From Peptostreptococcaceae bacterium (GTDB lineage: Bacteria; Bacillota_A; Clostridia; Peptostreptococcales; Acidaminobacteraceae): 10,638 nt of DNA. Position 1 is the first letter of the stretch, and each line of letters begins with the position of its first letter. The position numbers and the translations under genes were made by a program. Below the pieces are notes generated by a model. The model was given only the letters and a program-made list of their open reading frames with translations. It ran no database searches and was not told where the DNA came from. This document shows positions 1 to 6,726 of the stretch, piece by piece. The DNA lies in the NCBI GenBank assembly GCA_013619035.1, contig JABXKX010000377.1, forward strand, positions 1-10,638, written 5' to 3'.

Positions 1-1572
1 ATCTTTTGAGATATTTAACAATCTATGTTTCATAGCATCCTTAACTTTTGAACTGAGTACATTAAATTCATCATGTTTCATACTATTTAGTAGTTCTATA
101 ATAAAGAATGCATTTCCTTCTGTTTCAGGATAAACCATATCGAGTAACTTATCATCTTTATTACCTGTATACGCATGAATGAACTCAAGGGTTTCTTTTT
201 CAGTAAACCTCTCTAATTGGATTCTACTGATAATTGCTCTTGAACTGAATTCCGAAATAAACCGTTCAATCGTATCACCATGGGCATTTCTACACGTCAC
301 ATAAACCACAGGATTATCACCATAACGTTCATTTATTAGCTTTTTAAGCATAATTTGACTCGGTTCATCTAACCATTGAATATCTTCAAATATTAATAAT
401 AATTTAACGGCTTTGGTTATAATTTTTATTAATTCATAGATAGCATTTTCAACAGTTCTTTTTCTAAAAACATGTTCATCTTTCTTTCGATTGCTCGTAA
501 CAGATCCTCTTTTTCCGAAAGATGGAAATGTCGAGATAATAGCTAACTTTACAAACTCAGGTATATCAATATTGTATTGATCTACAATAGCACCTAATTT
601 TTCAATTAAATCATCCCAGGCTTTTAAGTTAAAGCCTTCTATAGCCTGATAACAAAAAACTCTTACCACTTCAACATCATCAGATTTGAGTTGTAAGATC
701 AGTTCATTCATCAAAGCCGTTTTACCAACACCTAATTCTCCCTGGATTAAGTAATGAGAATATTCTTTCCCACGAAGATAAGACTGATAATTAGCAATGA
801 GTGTTTCTAAAGGTAATTTTCTACCAAAGAAGAATCTATCCGTTTCTTTTTTGGATTTCTTTTTGACCTGTGATCTTTTTTGAATAATCATATCGTATAA
901 ATCAACTGTCAAATCATCAGGACTTATCGACAATTCCTCGTCGAGTAGTCTGACCAATTCATCATATAACGTCATACTTTTATCATATCGTCCGGATTCA
1001 AAATAACTTTTCATTAACATACGATAGATTGATTCATCAAAAGGATCAATTTTAATAAGCTTCTGACAATACTTTTCAACTGATTTGTATTGTTTATTAT
1101 CAAAAAGTTTGTAGGTGATATTAAGTGCTTTTTGTATATATAACGTCTCATAATACTGTCTTTGATTGATTAACCAATTATCAAAGTTTTCACAACCTTT
1201 AATATTCATACCTTCGATTAACGGACCACAGTATACATCAACAGCCACTTCGTCATCCCTTAAGAACACATCAATATCCAAATCTAGTTCTATTTCTGGA
1301 TTGAGTTCAATCATAGAACGTTGAGGTGATAAAAACACCTCAACGCCTAATGTTTTTTTTATGATGTAGATTGCATTTCTTAAATTCTTCTTTGCCACAT
1401 TCTCTTCAGAATCTGCCCAGAATAAATTCACTAAATGATCTCTAGTGGTCTTTTTAACCAATAGCAAGTAGTAAAATAATGCATCTGCTTTTTTAAACGG
1501 AAAGTTAACTTCTTTATCATCAAACTTAACCTCGGGAATTCCAAATAATTTTACTTTTAGCCTTGCCATCAT
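1..1572 (-). CDS. SARP/BTAD-type transcriptional regulator with AAA/STAND ATPase domain, 3' end cut by window
   Basis: Reading the minus strand from 1572 gives 524 codons with no stop to base 1, so the C-terminus lies outside the window. Residues 3-100 look like the winged-helix DNA-binding domain of SARP/OmpR-like activators (LKVKLFGIPEVKFD start, then FWADSEENVAKKNLRNAIYIIKK). Residues 105-245 look like the helical bacterial transcriptional activator (BTAD) domain, with TPR-like stretches such as KLIKIDPFDESIYRMLMKSY. After a basic linker comes an ATPase with Walker A GELGVGKT (278-285) and Walker B LLLIFEDIQWLD (391-402). Proteins of this architecture usually run to about 900-1100 residues with C-terminal TPRs, so roughly half is missing. 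It starts 8 bases after the upstream lipoprotein's stop, which suggests one operon. The family uses ATP-dependent switching to activate transcription; the target and ligand are unknown. Architecture is clear, function is inferred. Confidence 0.88.
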   Translation of the reverse strand, partial: MMARLKVKLFGIPEVKFDDKEVNFPFKKADALFYYLLLVKKTTRDHLVNLFWADSEENVAKKNLRNAIYIIKKTLGVEVFLSPQRSMIELNPEIELDLDIDVFLRDDEVAVDVYCGPLIEGMNIKGCENFDNWLINQRQYYETLYIQKALNITYKLFDNKQYKSVEKYCQKLIKIDPFDESIYRMLMKSYFESGRYDKSMTLYDELVRLLDEELSISPDDLTVDLYDMIIQKRSQVKKKSKKETDRFFFGRKLPLETLIANYQSYLRGKEYSHYLIQGELGVGKTALMNELILQLKSDDVEVVRVFCYQAIEGFNLKAWDDLIEKLGAIVDQYNIDIPEFVKLAIISTFPSFGKRGSVTSNRKKDEHVFRKRTVENAIYELIKIITKAVKLLLIFEDIQWLDEPSQIMLKKLINERYGDNPVVYVTCRNAHGDTIERFISEFSSRAIISRIQLERFTEKETLEFIHAYTGNKDDKLLDMVYPETEGNAFFIIELLNSMKHDEFNVLSSKVKDAMKHRLLNISKD

Positions 1573-1573
1573 A

Positions 1574-1578
1574 CACCT
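1574..1578 (-). promoter_or_regulatory. Ribosome binding site deciding between two tandem ATG starts of the regulator
   Basis: On the minus strand AGGTG lies 1 base before the ATG at 1572 and 4 bases before a second in-frame ATG at 1569. The spacing favours the second ATG, making the protein one residue shorter. The site sits entirely in the 8-base gap after the lipoprotein stop, so translation may be coupled to that of the lipoprotein. Confidence 0.5.
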
Positions 1579-1580
1579 AC

Positions 1581-2756
1581 TTATTGTTTTTTATAGCCAT
1601 CAATTAGCCATACGCCATTTTTCTTTACTAAATTATAAATCCAATTGTATTTAGCTACCGTTACATTGCCATCTTTTGTTTTTTGAATTTCTTCATACAC
1701 CTTCGCAGTTGCAGTATTTCCAGCAATATTAATTTGATTCACACGCATGTCTAAAAACTTTTCAGTTAAACCCGTACGATTAAATCCTTTTGCATTCTTA
1801 TAAGCAATACCATCAGATGTAATGTAATTAAAGTAACTTTGATCATTGGTGTTAACAAATTCAATCCATGCATCATTAAAATCAATCATTCTATTTTTAA
1901 TGACTTCTTTTTCATCAGTGCTCGAAGACTCAGATGAATCCGTTTCATTTGATGAATCCGAACTTTCTGTTGATTCACTCGAATCAGTATTATCAGTTGA
2001 ATCTGATGTCTCAGTCGAATCTGTTGAATCTGTTCCTTCAGCTGAATCAGTTCCCTCAGTAGTATCAGTTGTGTCTGTTGTATCAGTAGAATCAGTCGGC
2101 TCCGTTTTTGCTATGTAGCCAGATCCTAAACCATAAAGACCATAACCATATGGAAATGCTTTTCCATCTATTTCTACAAGTTTTGTAAATGCGATAACAC
2201 CATATTTTTCCATGATCTTACGACTTTCAGAATAACCAGATTTCTTATCTTTGTAAGATACTTTGTAAACCAGACCTTGTTCTTTCTCTTCAACATCAAT
2301 TATTTCTGCATCAATAGTTACTTTTTTACCTGACTGATCTTTTACTTCTTCAGACCATTTTGTTCCTTTTTCTAACGGTGTTTGAATCAGTGTTAATACA
2401 TCATATTCAGAATCCAACATCATTTCTGCTGTTTTTCTTTGTTTGATTGAATTACCATCAATTTCATAATAAAGCTCTATCGTATAATTTTTATTGGTTT
2501 CACCACTAGAAACATCTTGAACTTCTCCAGTGACTTTATATATTGCTTGCTTTTCGTCAGATGTAATAGAGTCCAACACCATTTCATGATAGTATTCTGC
2601 TGCACCATTATAGGCCCATTTGAATCCTTCTGTTGGCATTAATTTTACCAGTTCTTCATTTAGTGGTAAGTCCTCAGCTTCTTTATCTTTAGAACATGCT
2701 ACAAATGAAAAGACCAAAACGATCATCACAAGGAACATAATTATTTTTTTCTGCAT
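1581..2756 (-). CDS. Membrane-anchored lipoprotein with acidic Ser/Thr-rich linker and C-terminal NTF2-like domain
   Basis: The 391-residue protein begins with a lipoprotein signal: MQKK, a hydrophobic stretch at 5-19, and the lipobox-like FVAC with the lipidated Cys at position 21. Residues 30-215 form a beta-rich-looking extracellular domain that I do not recognise. Residues 218-282 are an almost pure T/S/D/E linker. Residues 283-391 look like an NTF2-like fold, the kind found at the end of many secreted Firmicute proteins: an initial helix, then alternating strands ending YNWIYNLVKKNGVWLIDGYKK. It would be anchored on the outer face of the cytoplasmic membrane. A GGAGGG ribosome binding site lies 4 bases upstream of the ATG. 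The gene lies 8 bases upstream of the ATPase regulator on the same strand, so the two are probably co-transcribed, and a sensing or accessory role is possible but unproven. Confidence 0.85.
   Translation of the reverse strand: MQKKIIMFLVMIVLVFSFVACSKDKEAEDLPLNEELVKLMPTEGFKWAYNGAAEYYHEMVLDSITSDEKQAIYKVTGEVQDVSSGETNKNYTIELYYEIDGNSIKQRKTAEMMLDSEYDVLTLIQTPLEKGTKWSEEVKDQSGKKVTIDAEIIDVEEKEQGLVYKVSYKDKKSGYSESRKIMEKYGVIAFTKLVEIDGKAFPYGYGLYGLGSGYIAKTEPTDSTDTTDTTDTTEGTDSAEGTDSTDSTETSDSTDNTDSSESTESSDSSNETDSSESSSTDEKEVIKNRMIDFNDAWIEFVNTNDQSYFNYITSDGIAYKNAKGFNRTGLTEKFLDMRVNQINIAGNTATAKVYEEIQKTKDGNVTVAKYNWIYNLVKKNGVWLIDGYKKQ
1911..2105 (-). repeat. Low-complexity repeat encoding a T/S/D/E-rich linker
   Basis: This in-frame stretch encodes residues 218-282 of the lipoprotein. 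It is built from degenerate 9-base units reading (S/T)(D/E)(S/T), visible on the plus strand as recurring tgaatc, gtatc and tcagt blocks. The product is strongly acidic and likely a disordered spacer between the two folded domains. Imperfect repeats like this can change length by slippage or recombination, and a length change in multiples of 3 would keep the frame. Confidence 0.85.
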
Positions 2757-2784
2757 ACTGCCCTCCTATTTCTCTATTGACTCT

Positions 2785-2793
2785 ATGATACCA
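2785..2793 (-). promoter_or_regulatory. Possible extended -10 promoter for the lipoprotein-regulator unit
   Basis: On the minus strand TGGTATCAT matches an extended -10 element (TGnTATAAT, one mismatch), about 28 bases before the lipoprotein start. A TTGACC lies only 8 bases upstream of the TATCAT, too close to be its -35, and no good -35 is seen at 17 bases. No rho-independent terminator is visible between pepD and this gene, so read-through from pepD is also possible. Confidence 0.4.
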
Positions 2794-2835
2794 TAAAAGG
2801 TCAATTTTTATATCTTTAGGCTTATTTTATTGACT

Positions 2836-4302
2836 TTATTGAATTGCTTTTAGAACATTTTGGAAAAATGTCCATGTTCTTTCAACTGAAGATATACTCA
2901 ATTGCTCATATGGTGTATGAACGTTCGCCATATCTGGTCCAAGTGAAATCATGTCTAAATCACTACCATCAGTATCTGTTAACTTCTCAGCAAAGAAACC
3001 ACATTCTAGTCCAGCATGAATGGCAGCAATCTCAGCTTCTTTTCCAGTCGTTTCTTTATAAACTTTTTTGAATAAGTCTTGTAACATTGAATTATTATTA
3101 TAAGCCCACTCTGGATAATCCGAAATGGTTTCTAGTGTACCACCAACTAATATGGCAAGAATTTTTACTCTTTCAAGAATTTTATATTTTAATGATTTAA
3201 CAGATGAACGAATAGCAGATTCAAATATCAGTTGATTACCCTTTTCATACAATACACCTATGTTTAAACTACTTTCAACCAATCCATCAATCGCAAAACT
3301 CATTGTTTGAATACCACACGGCATCATAACAAGTGTTTCGATTATTCTAGCTTTTAAATCCTCAGTATATGCTTTGTCTAGAGCTTCTACTTTAATGACT
3401 TCAATTTTTAAATGATCCGTCTGAACCAATTCATTATTAAATATAGCCGCCCATTTTTCCACATCTTTATTTAAACCATCTAAATCATTTGTACCAACAA
3501 CAGCATATGCTTCTCTTGGAATTGCATTTGGTTTAGATCCCCCAAAGATTTCAACTAAAGAATAATCAGTTGTTAAATTATTCAACAGTCTACCAAGAAG
3601 TTTAATCGCATTACCACGACCATCTTTAATATTTAAGCCTGAATGACCACCCTTTAAATCTTTGATCATCAACTTGTATTGAGGCATATCTGTAGACTCT
3701 TTTTGAATGTTTAATTTAATATTAGCTCTAATACCACCAGCACAAGATGCAAAGAATACACCTTCTTCTTCTGAGTCAATATTGATCAATAACTTACCTG
3801 ATACATTTTCTTTATTAAAACCAATAACACCACCCATACCAGTCTCTTCTTCAACAGTCACAATCACTTCAAGTGGTGGATGTGGGATATCTGTTGAATC
3901 TAATACTGCCATTGCATAGGCTACAGCAATACCGTTATCAGCACCAAGTGTTGTACCTTCAGCTTTTAATAAATCGCCATCTAGATATAATTTCAATGGA
4001 TCTTTCATAAAGTCATGATCTGTGTCTTCGTTCTTCTCACACACCATATCCATATGACCTTGTAAAATAACAATTGGTGCATTTTCATAACCTTTTGTAG
4101 CAGGTTTTTTAATAATGATATTCATCACTTCATCTTGAATCGTTTCAAGTCCTAGTGATTCACCAAATTCTTTTAGAAAATCGGATACTTCTTTTTCATT
4201 ATGTGAGCCTCTTGGAATTTGGCTTAATTGTTCAAAAAATCTTAATACTTTTTCGGGTTTTAATCCTTCTGTAACGTAGTTTAAATCCTTAAATCTATCC
4301 AT
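2836..4302 (-). CDS. pepD: Aminoacyl-histidine dipeptidase (M20 family zinc peptidase)
   Basis: The 488-residue length matches the PepD/carnosinase-like branch of M20 (E. coli PepD is 485). Metal and catalytic motifs are all present: GHMDMVCEK with ligand H83 and catalytic-site D85, bridging D122 in TLGADNG, the glutamates in EEETGMGG (151-153), D176 in INIDSEEEG, the dimerisation-domain GGHSG (H220), and the C-terminal ligand H462 in VHTPYEQ. No key residue is missing. It is a cytosolic di- or tripeptide hydrolase with preference for Xaa-His dipeptides, used in peptide turnover and amino acid salvage. The start is supported by GGAGGG 5 bases upstream. It is transcribed away from the T-box/ilvA unit from its own likely promoter in the shared intergenic region. 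Family assignment is secure; exact substrate range is inferred. Confidence 0.95.
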   Translation of the reverse strand: MDRFKDLNYVTEGLKPEKVLRFFEQLSQIPRGSHNEKEVSDFLKEFGESLGLETIQDEVMNIIIKKPATKGYENAPIVILQGHMDMVCEKNEDTDHDFMKDPLKLYLDGDLLKAEGTTLGADNGIAVAYAMAVLDSTDIPHPPLEVIVTVEEETGMGGVIGFNKENVSGKLLINIDSEEEGVFFASCAGGIRANIKLNIQKESTDMPQYKLMIKDLKGGHSGLNIKDGRGNAIKLLGRLLNNLTTDYSLVEIFGGSKPNAIPREAYAVVGTNDLDGLNKDVEKWAAIFNNELVQTDHLKIEVIKVEALDKAYTEDLKARIIETLVMMPCGIQTMSFAIDGLVESSLNIGVLYEKGNQLIFESAIRSSVKSLKYKILERVKILAILVGGTLETISDYPEWAYNNNSMLQDLFKKVYKETTGKEAEIAAIHAGLECGFFAEKLTDTDGSDLDMISLGPDMANVHTPYEQLSISSVERTWTFFQNVLKAIQ

Positions 4303-4335
4303 AGTTCCCTCCTTTGTTCTTTCCCATTACATTCT

Positions 4336-4364
4336 ATCATATTATCTTCAAAATTTGCTTTGAA
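4336..4364 (-). promoter_or_regulatory. Likely sigma-A promoter of pepD
   Basis: On the minus strand a -35-like TTCAAA (4359-4364) and a -10-like TATGAT (4336-4341) are separated by exactly 17 bases, placing a start about 26 bases before the pepD ATG. The -35 is weak (4 of 6). An AT-rich tract of about 41 bases separates it from the divergent -35 of the T-box promoter. Confidence 0.45.
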
Positions 4365-4405
4365 AATGACTTATTATTTATTTAAAAATAACTTATTTGA
4401 AACAC

Positions 4406-4434
4406 TTGACATAGGTTATATAAATTGTTAGAAT
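4406..4434 (+). promoter_or_regulatory. Sigma-A promoter of the T-box/ilvA transcript
   Basis: A perfect -35 TTGACA (4406-4411), a 17-base spacer and -10 TAGAAT (4429-4434, 5 of 6) lie immediately upstream of the T-box leader. The predicted start near 4441 fits the leader's first paired element. Confidence 0.85.
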
Positions 4435-4440
4435 ATTTAA

Positions 4441-4689
4441 ATAATACAGCGTTGATAGAGACACGTTTATTCTATTCATAGATTTAGAGAGTCGATGGTT
4501 GGTGAAAATCGATACTAGAAGAATAAACTCATCCCTCTTGAGCATTTACTCTGAATTAAGTAAGAGTAAACGATTAGCCTCGTTAAAGGCTTAGGTTTGA
4601 TAGAACTGAAGTGAGTGATTTGCATTTTTGCAAATAATTAAGGTGGTAACGCGGTTAACCCCGTCCTTTGTATAAGGACGGGGTTTTTT
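4441..4689 (+). ncRNA. T-box riboswitch, probably tRNA-Ile-responsive, controlling ilvA
   Basis: All class I T-box parts can be traced. The stem I lower helix is AGAG (4457-4460) with CTCT (4535-4538), and the middle helix is 9 bp (4465-4473 with 4520-4528). The 3' side of the loop between them contains ATC (4531-4533), the best specifier candidate, an isoleucine codon. AGAGAG and a GGTTGGTG-type distal region follow the expected order. TTTACTCT/AGAGTAAA forms stem II, GCCT/AGGC (4577-4590) fits the IIA/B pseudoknot region, and 4618-4635 forms stem III. The T-box core starts at 4640: AAGG pairs with CCTT (4665-4668) and GCGG (4651-4654) with CCGT (4661-4664), leaving a 7-base TGGTAAC bulge. 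The bulge T at 4647 would pair with discriminator A. Uncharged tRNA should stabilise this antiterminator and allow ilvA transcription. Specificity is inferred from the loop register and the downstream gene. Confidence 0.93.
4657..4689 (+). terminator. Rho-independent terminator of the T-box leader
   Basis: A 12-bp stem, AACCCCGTCCTT (4657-4668) with its complement (4674-4685), encloses a 5-base loop and is followed by a run of six T (4684-4689). It shares its 5' arm with the antiterminator, so the two structures exclude each other. Confidence 0.95.
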
Positions 4690-4730
4690 AATTCATTTCT
4701 TTTCTATCCTCACAATACTAGGAGGATAAT

Positions 4731-5933
4731 ATGTCACATTTGGAAAAGCTTTACGAAGCACAAGAACAGTTAAAAGAAGTAATTTTAAAAACACCTTTAA
4801 TCTACAGTCCAGGTTTTAGTGAAGAGTATCATAATCAAGTGTATATAAAACCTGAAAATCTACAGAAAACAGGAGCCTTTAAAATCCGTGGCGCCTTCAA
4901 TAAAATCGCTCACTTAACCGAGGAAGAAAAAAGTAAAGGTCTGATCTGTTCCTCAGCAGGAAATCATGCACAAGGCGTTGCTTATGCTGCAAAGGAACTG
5001 GGTGTTAAAGCAACAATTGTCATGCCAAAAACAACACCACTTATTAAAGTTGAAGCAACAAAAAAATACGGTGCAGAAGTTGTATTGCATGGTGATGTCT
5101 ATGATGATGCTTATACAGAGGCAAAGAGATTAGAGAAAAAACATGACTATGTTTTTGTACATCCTTTTGATGACCTCGATATTATCTACGGTCAAGGCAC
5201 AATCGGATTAGAAATTATAGAAGAACTTAAAGACGTTGATTATGTATTGGTACCAGTTGGTGGTGGTGGTTTAATCAGTGGTATCGCTATAGCCATCAAA
5301 GAAAGCAATCCCAATATTAAAGTCATCGGTATTGAGCCTCGAGGCGCTATGGCAATGAAACAATCTCTTCGTATGAATGAGAGAGTCTGTCTGAACAAAG
5401 TCGACACCATCGCAGACGGAGTTGCCGTAAAAGAACCTGGAGTACTCACCTATGAACTTATCAAAAAATATGTTGATGACATCATCATAGTGGATGATTA
5501 CGATTTAATGGATGCTTTTTTAATGCTCGTTGAAAAACACAAACTCGTTGCAGAAAATGCTGGTCTCTTGGCACTAGCAGGACTTAAAAAATTGAATGTC
5601 AAAAATAAAAAGGTCGTTTCTCTATTGAGTGGTGGTAATATTGATGTTGTGACTATTTCATCACTTATTGGTAAAGGTTTGGTTTCTAGAGGTAGAATCT
5701 ATTGTTTCTCAGTAGATCTTCCAGATACACCAGGTCAACTTCTTCAAATTTCACAGATACTCAGCGACAATAAAGCCAATGTTGTTAAACTTGACCACAA
5801 TCAATTTAGAACAACGGATAGATTCCATCATGTGAATCTACAAGTGACAATTGAAACCAATGGACATGACCATCTAAAAATCATTTTGGATGCTTTAGAT
5901 AAAGGTGGATTTGTTGTTGAGGAGGTCAATTAA
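4731..5933 (+). CDS. ilvA: Threonine dehydratase (threonine ammonia-lyase) with C-terminal ACT-like domain
   Basis: This 400-residue PLP enzyme converts threonine to 2-oxobutanoate and ammonia, the committed step from threonine to isoleucine. The fold-type II core is intact: the PLP lysine K51 in KTGAFKIRGAFNK, the substrate/cofactor loop SSAGNHAQG (74-82), the phosphate-binding GGGG (177-180) and LLSGGN (298-303). Residues 324-400 form a single ACT-like regulatory domain (FSVDLPDTPGQLLQISQILS). This matches the medium-length form of about 400 residues, shorter than the 514-residue E. coli IlvA. AGGAGG lies 6 bases before the ATG. Sequence alone could fit a catabolic TdcB-type enzyme, but the isoleucine-type T-box upstream argues for a biosynthetic role. 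No ilvBNCDE genes are nearby, so the rest of the pathway, if present, is elsewhere. The following methyltransferase start overlaps its stop by one base. Confidence 0.95.
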   Translation: MSHLEKLYEAQEQLKEVILKTPLIYSPGFSEEYHNQVYIKPENLQKTGAFKIRGAFNKIAHLTEEEKSKGLICSSAGNHAQGVAYAAKELGVKATIVMPKTTPLIKVEATKKYGAEVVLHGDVYDDAYTEAKRLEKKHDYVFVHPFDDLDIIYGQGTIGLEIIEELKDVDYVLVPVGGGGLISGIAIAIKESNPNIKVIGIEPRGAMAMKQSLRMNERVCLNKVDTIADGVAVKEPGVLTYELIKKYVDDIIIVDDYDLMDAFLMLVEKHKLVAENAGLLALAGLKKLNVKNKKVVSLLSGGNIDVVTISSLIGKGLVSRGRIYCFSVDLPDTPGQLLQISQILSDNKANVVKLDHNQFRTTDRFHHVNLQVTIETNGHDHLKIILDALDKGGFVVEEVN

Positions 5934-6712
5934 TGGATTATAACAAATCAATAGATGAATTCTATTTGGAACATAATGAAAATAACCGACTCACTAAATC
6001 ACCTGTTAATACCATTGAGTTTTATACTACAATGCATTTTCTAAAAGAAATATTACCCAAAGAAGCTTATATATTGGATGCCTGTGCAGGAACAGGCATC
6101 TACGCAGATACACTCACAAAGTTAGCTTATAACGTTGTTGCGTGTGATCTATTAGATGTTAATGTGGATCGTATGCAATCATATTACCCGCAATTGAAAA
6201 AAACTCATACCCTATCGGTTAATGACTTATCTCAGTTTAAAGATGGTAGTTTTGATGTTGTTTTAAACTTCGGTGCTTATTATCATGAAATTGATTCAGA
6301 CAAAAGAAATCAAGGTATCTATGAATGTCTTAGAGTTCTAAAATACGACGGTGTTTTCGGTCTCAGTTATGTCAATAAATATGCAAATATCTTTAGAAAT
6401 TTTGAATTGTTTAGTAAGGATAATAAAACTGTAAATGATTATCTGAATTATGGTTATCATAAAGACAATCAATTATTTTATGCCACTTCACCAAGTCAAA
6501 TTGAAGAAGAGATGAACCAGTTGTACTTATCAAAATCTTTCCATGTCGGAACCGATGGTATGAAGACACTACTTAAAGATGCCATCAATTCTCTTGATTC
6601 ATTACAATTTAGTGATTGGTTAGAAAATCATAAACTCCTTTGTACAGAACCTTCAATTCTAGGCATGAGTGAACATGGTTTGTATTTAGGCAAAAAAATA
6701 TCTCCAGCCTAG
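5933..6712 (+). CDS. Class I SAM-dependent methyltransferase, substrate unknown
   Basis: The 259-residue protein has a Rossmann-type methyltransferase core. Motif I is ILDACAGTG (47-55), the acidic residue at the end of strand 2 is D72 (VVACDLLD), and a motif IV-like segment FDVVLNFGAYYH spans 107-118, followed by ECLRVLKYDGVFGLSYVN, typical of Methyltransf_11/25 small-molecule enzymes. I see no RNA- or DNA-methylase signature such as NPPY. Its ATG overlaps the ilvA TAA by one base (TAATG), with GAGGAGG inside the ilvA end as ribosome binding site, so translation is probably coupled and the gene is under the same T-box. Its stop codon lies inside the palindromic terminator at 6700-6721. The family assignment is firm; the substrate cannot be read from sequence. 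Confidence 0.9.
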   Translation: MDYNKSIDEFYLEHNENNRLTKSPVNTIEFYTTMHFLKEILPKEAYILDACAGTGIYADTLTKLAYNVVACDLLDVNVDRMQSYYPQLKKTHTLSVNDLSQFKDGSFDVVLNFGAYYHEIDSDKRNQGIYECLRVLKYDGVFGLSYVNKYANIFRNFELFSKDNKTVNDYLNYGYHKDNQLFYATSPSQIEEEMNQLYLSKSFHVGTDGMKTLLKDAINSLDSLQFSDWLENHKLLCTEPSILGMSEHGLYLGKKISPA

Positions 6713-6725
6713 GCTGGAGATTCTT
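6692..6725. terminator. Bidirectional terminator shared by convergent methyltransferase and CDF genes
   Basis: A perfect palindrome of 22 bp (6700-6721, arms CTCCAGCC/GGCTGGAG) sits between two convergent genes. On the minus strand it is followed by A plus seven T (6699-6692), a strong terminator for the CDF operon, whose stop is only 5 bases upstream of the hairpin. On the plus strand the tail is TTCTTATTAA, a weaker U-tract. The left arm, the minus-strand U-tract and the TAG stop (6710-6712) belong to the methyltransferase coding end, where the U-tract encodes lysine codons. Confidence 0.88.
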
Positions 6726-6726
6726 A

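Noticed and set aside
1846..2118. 90-aa Ser/Val/Glu-rich open frame on the plus strand
   Set aside because: It is antisense to the repetitive linker of the lipoprotein. Its low-complexity composition is what that repeat gives in reverse, and it has no ribosome binding site.
2844..3919. Plus-strand open frames of 75 and 70 aa inside pepD
   Set aside because: They are antisense to well-conserved catalytic regions of pepD and show no recognisable domain or upstream signals.
4365..4405. AT-rich tract with ACTTATT direct repeats between the divergent promoters as an operator
   Set aside because: In DNA this AT-rich such short repeats are expected by chance. It could equally be an UP-like element, and nothing ties it to a regulator.
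5240..5449. 69-aa minus-strand open frame inside ilvA
   Set aside because: It lies opposite the glycine-rich PLP-binding region, and its Pro/Thr/Ile-rich composition is the reverse of that region. It has no start signals.
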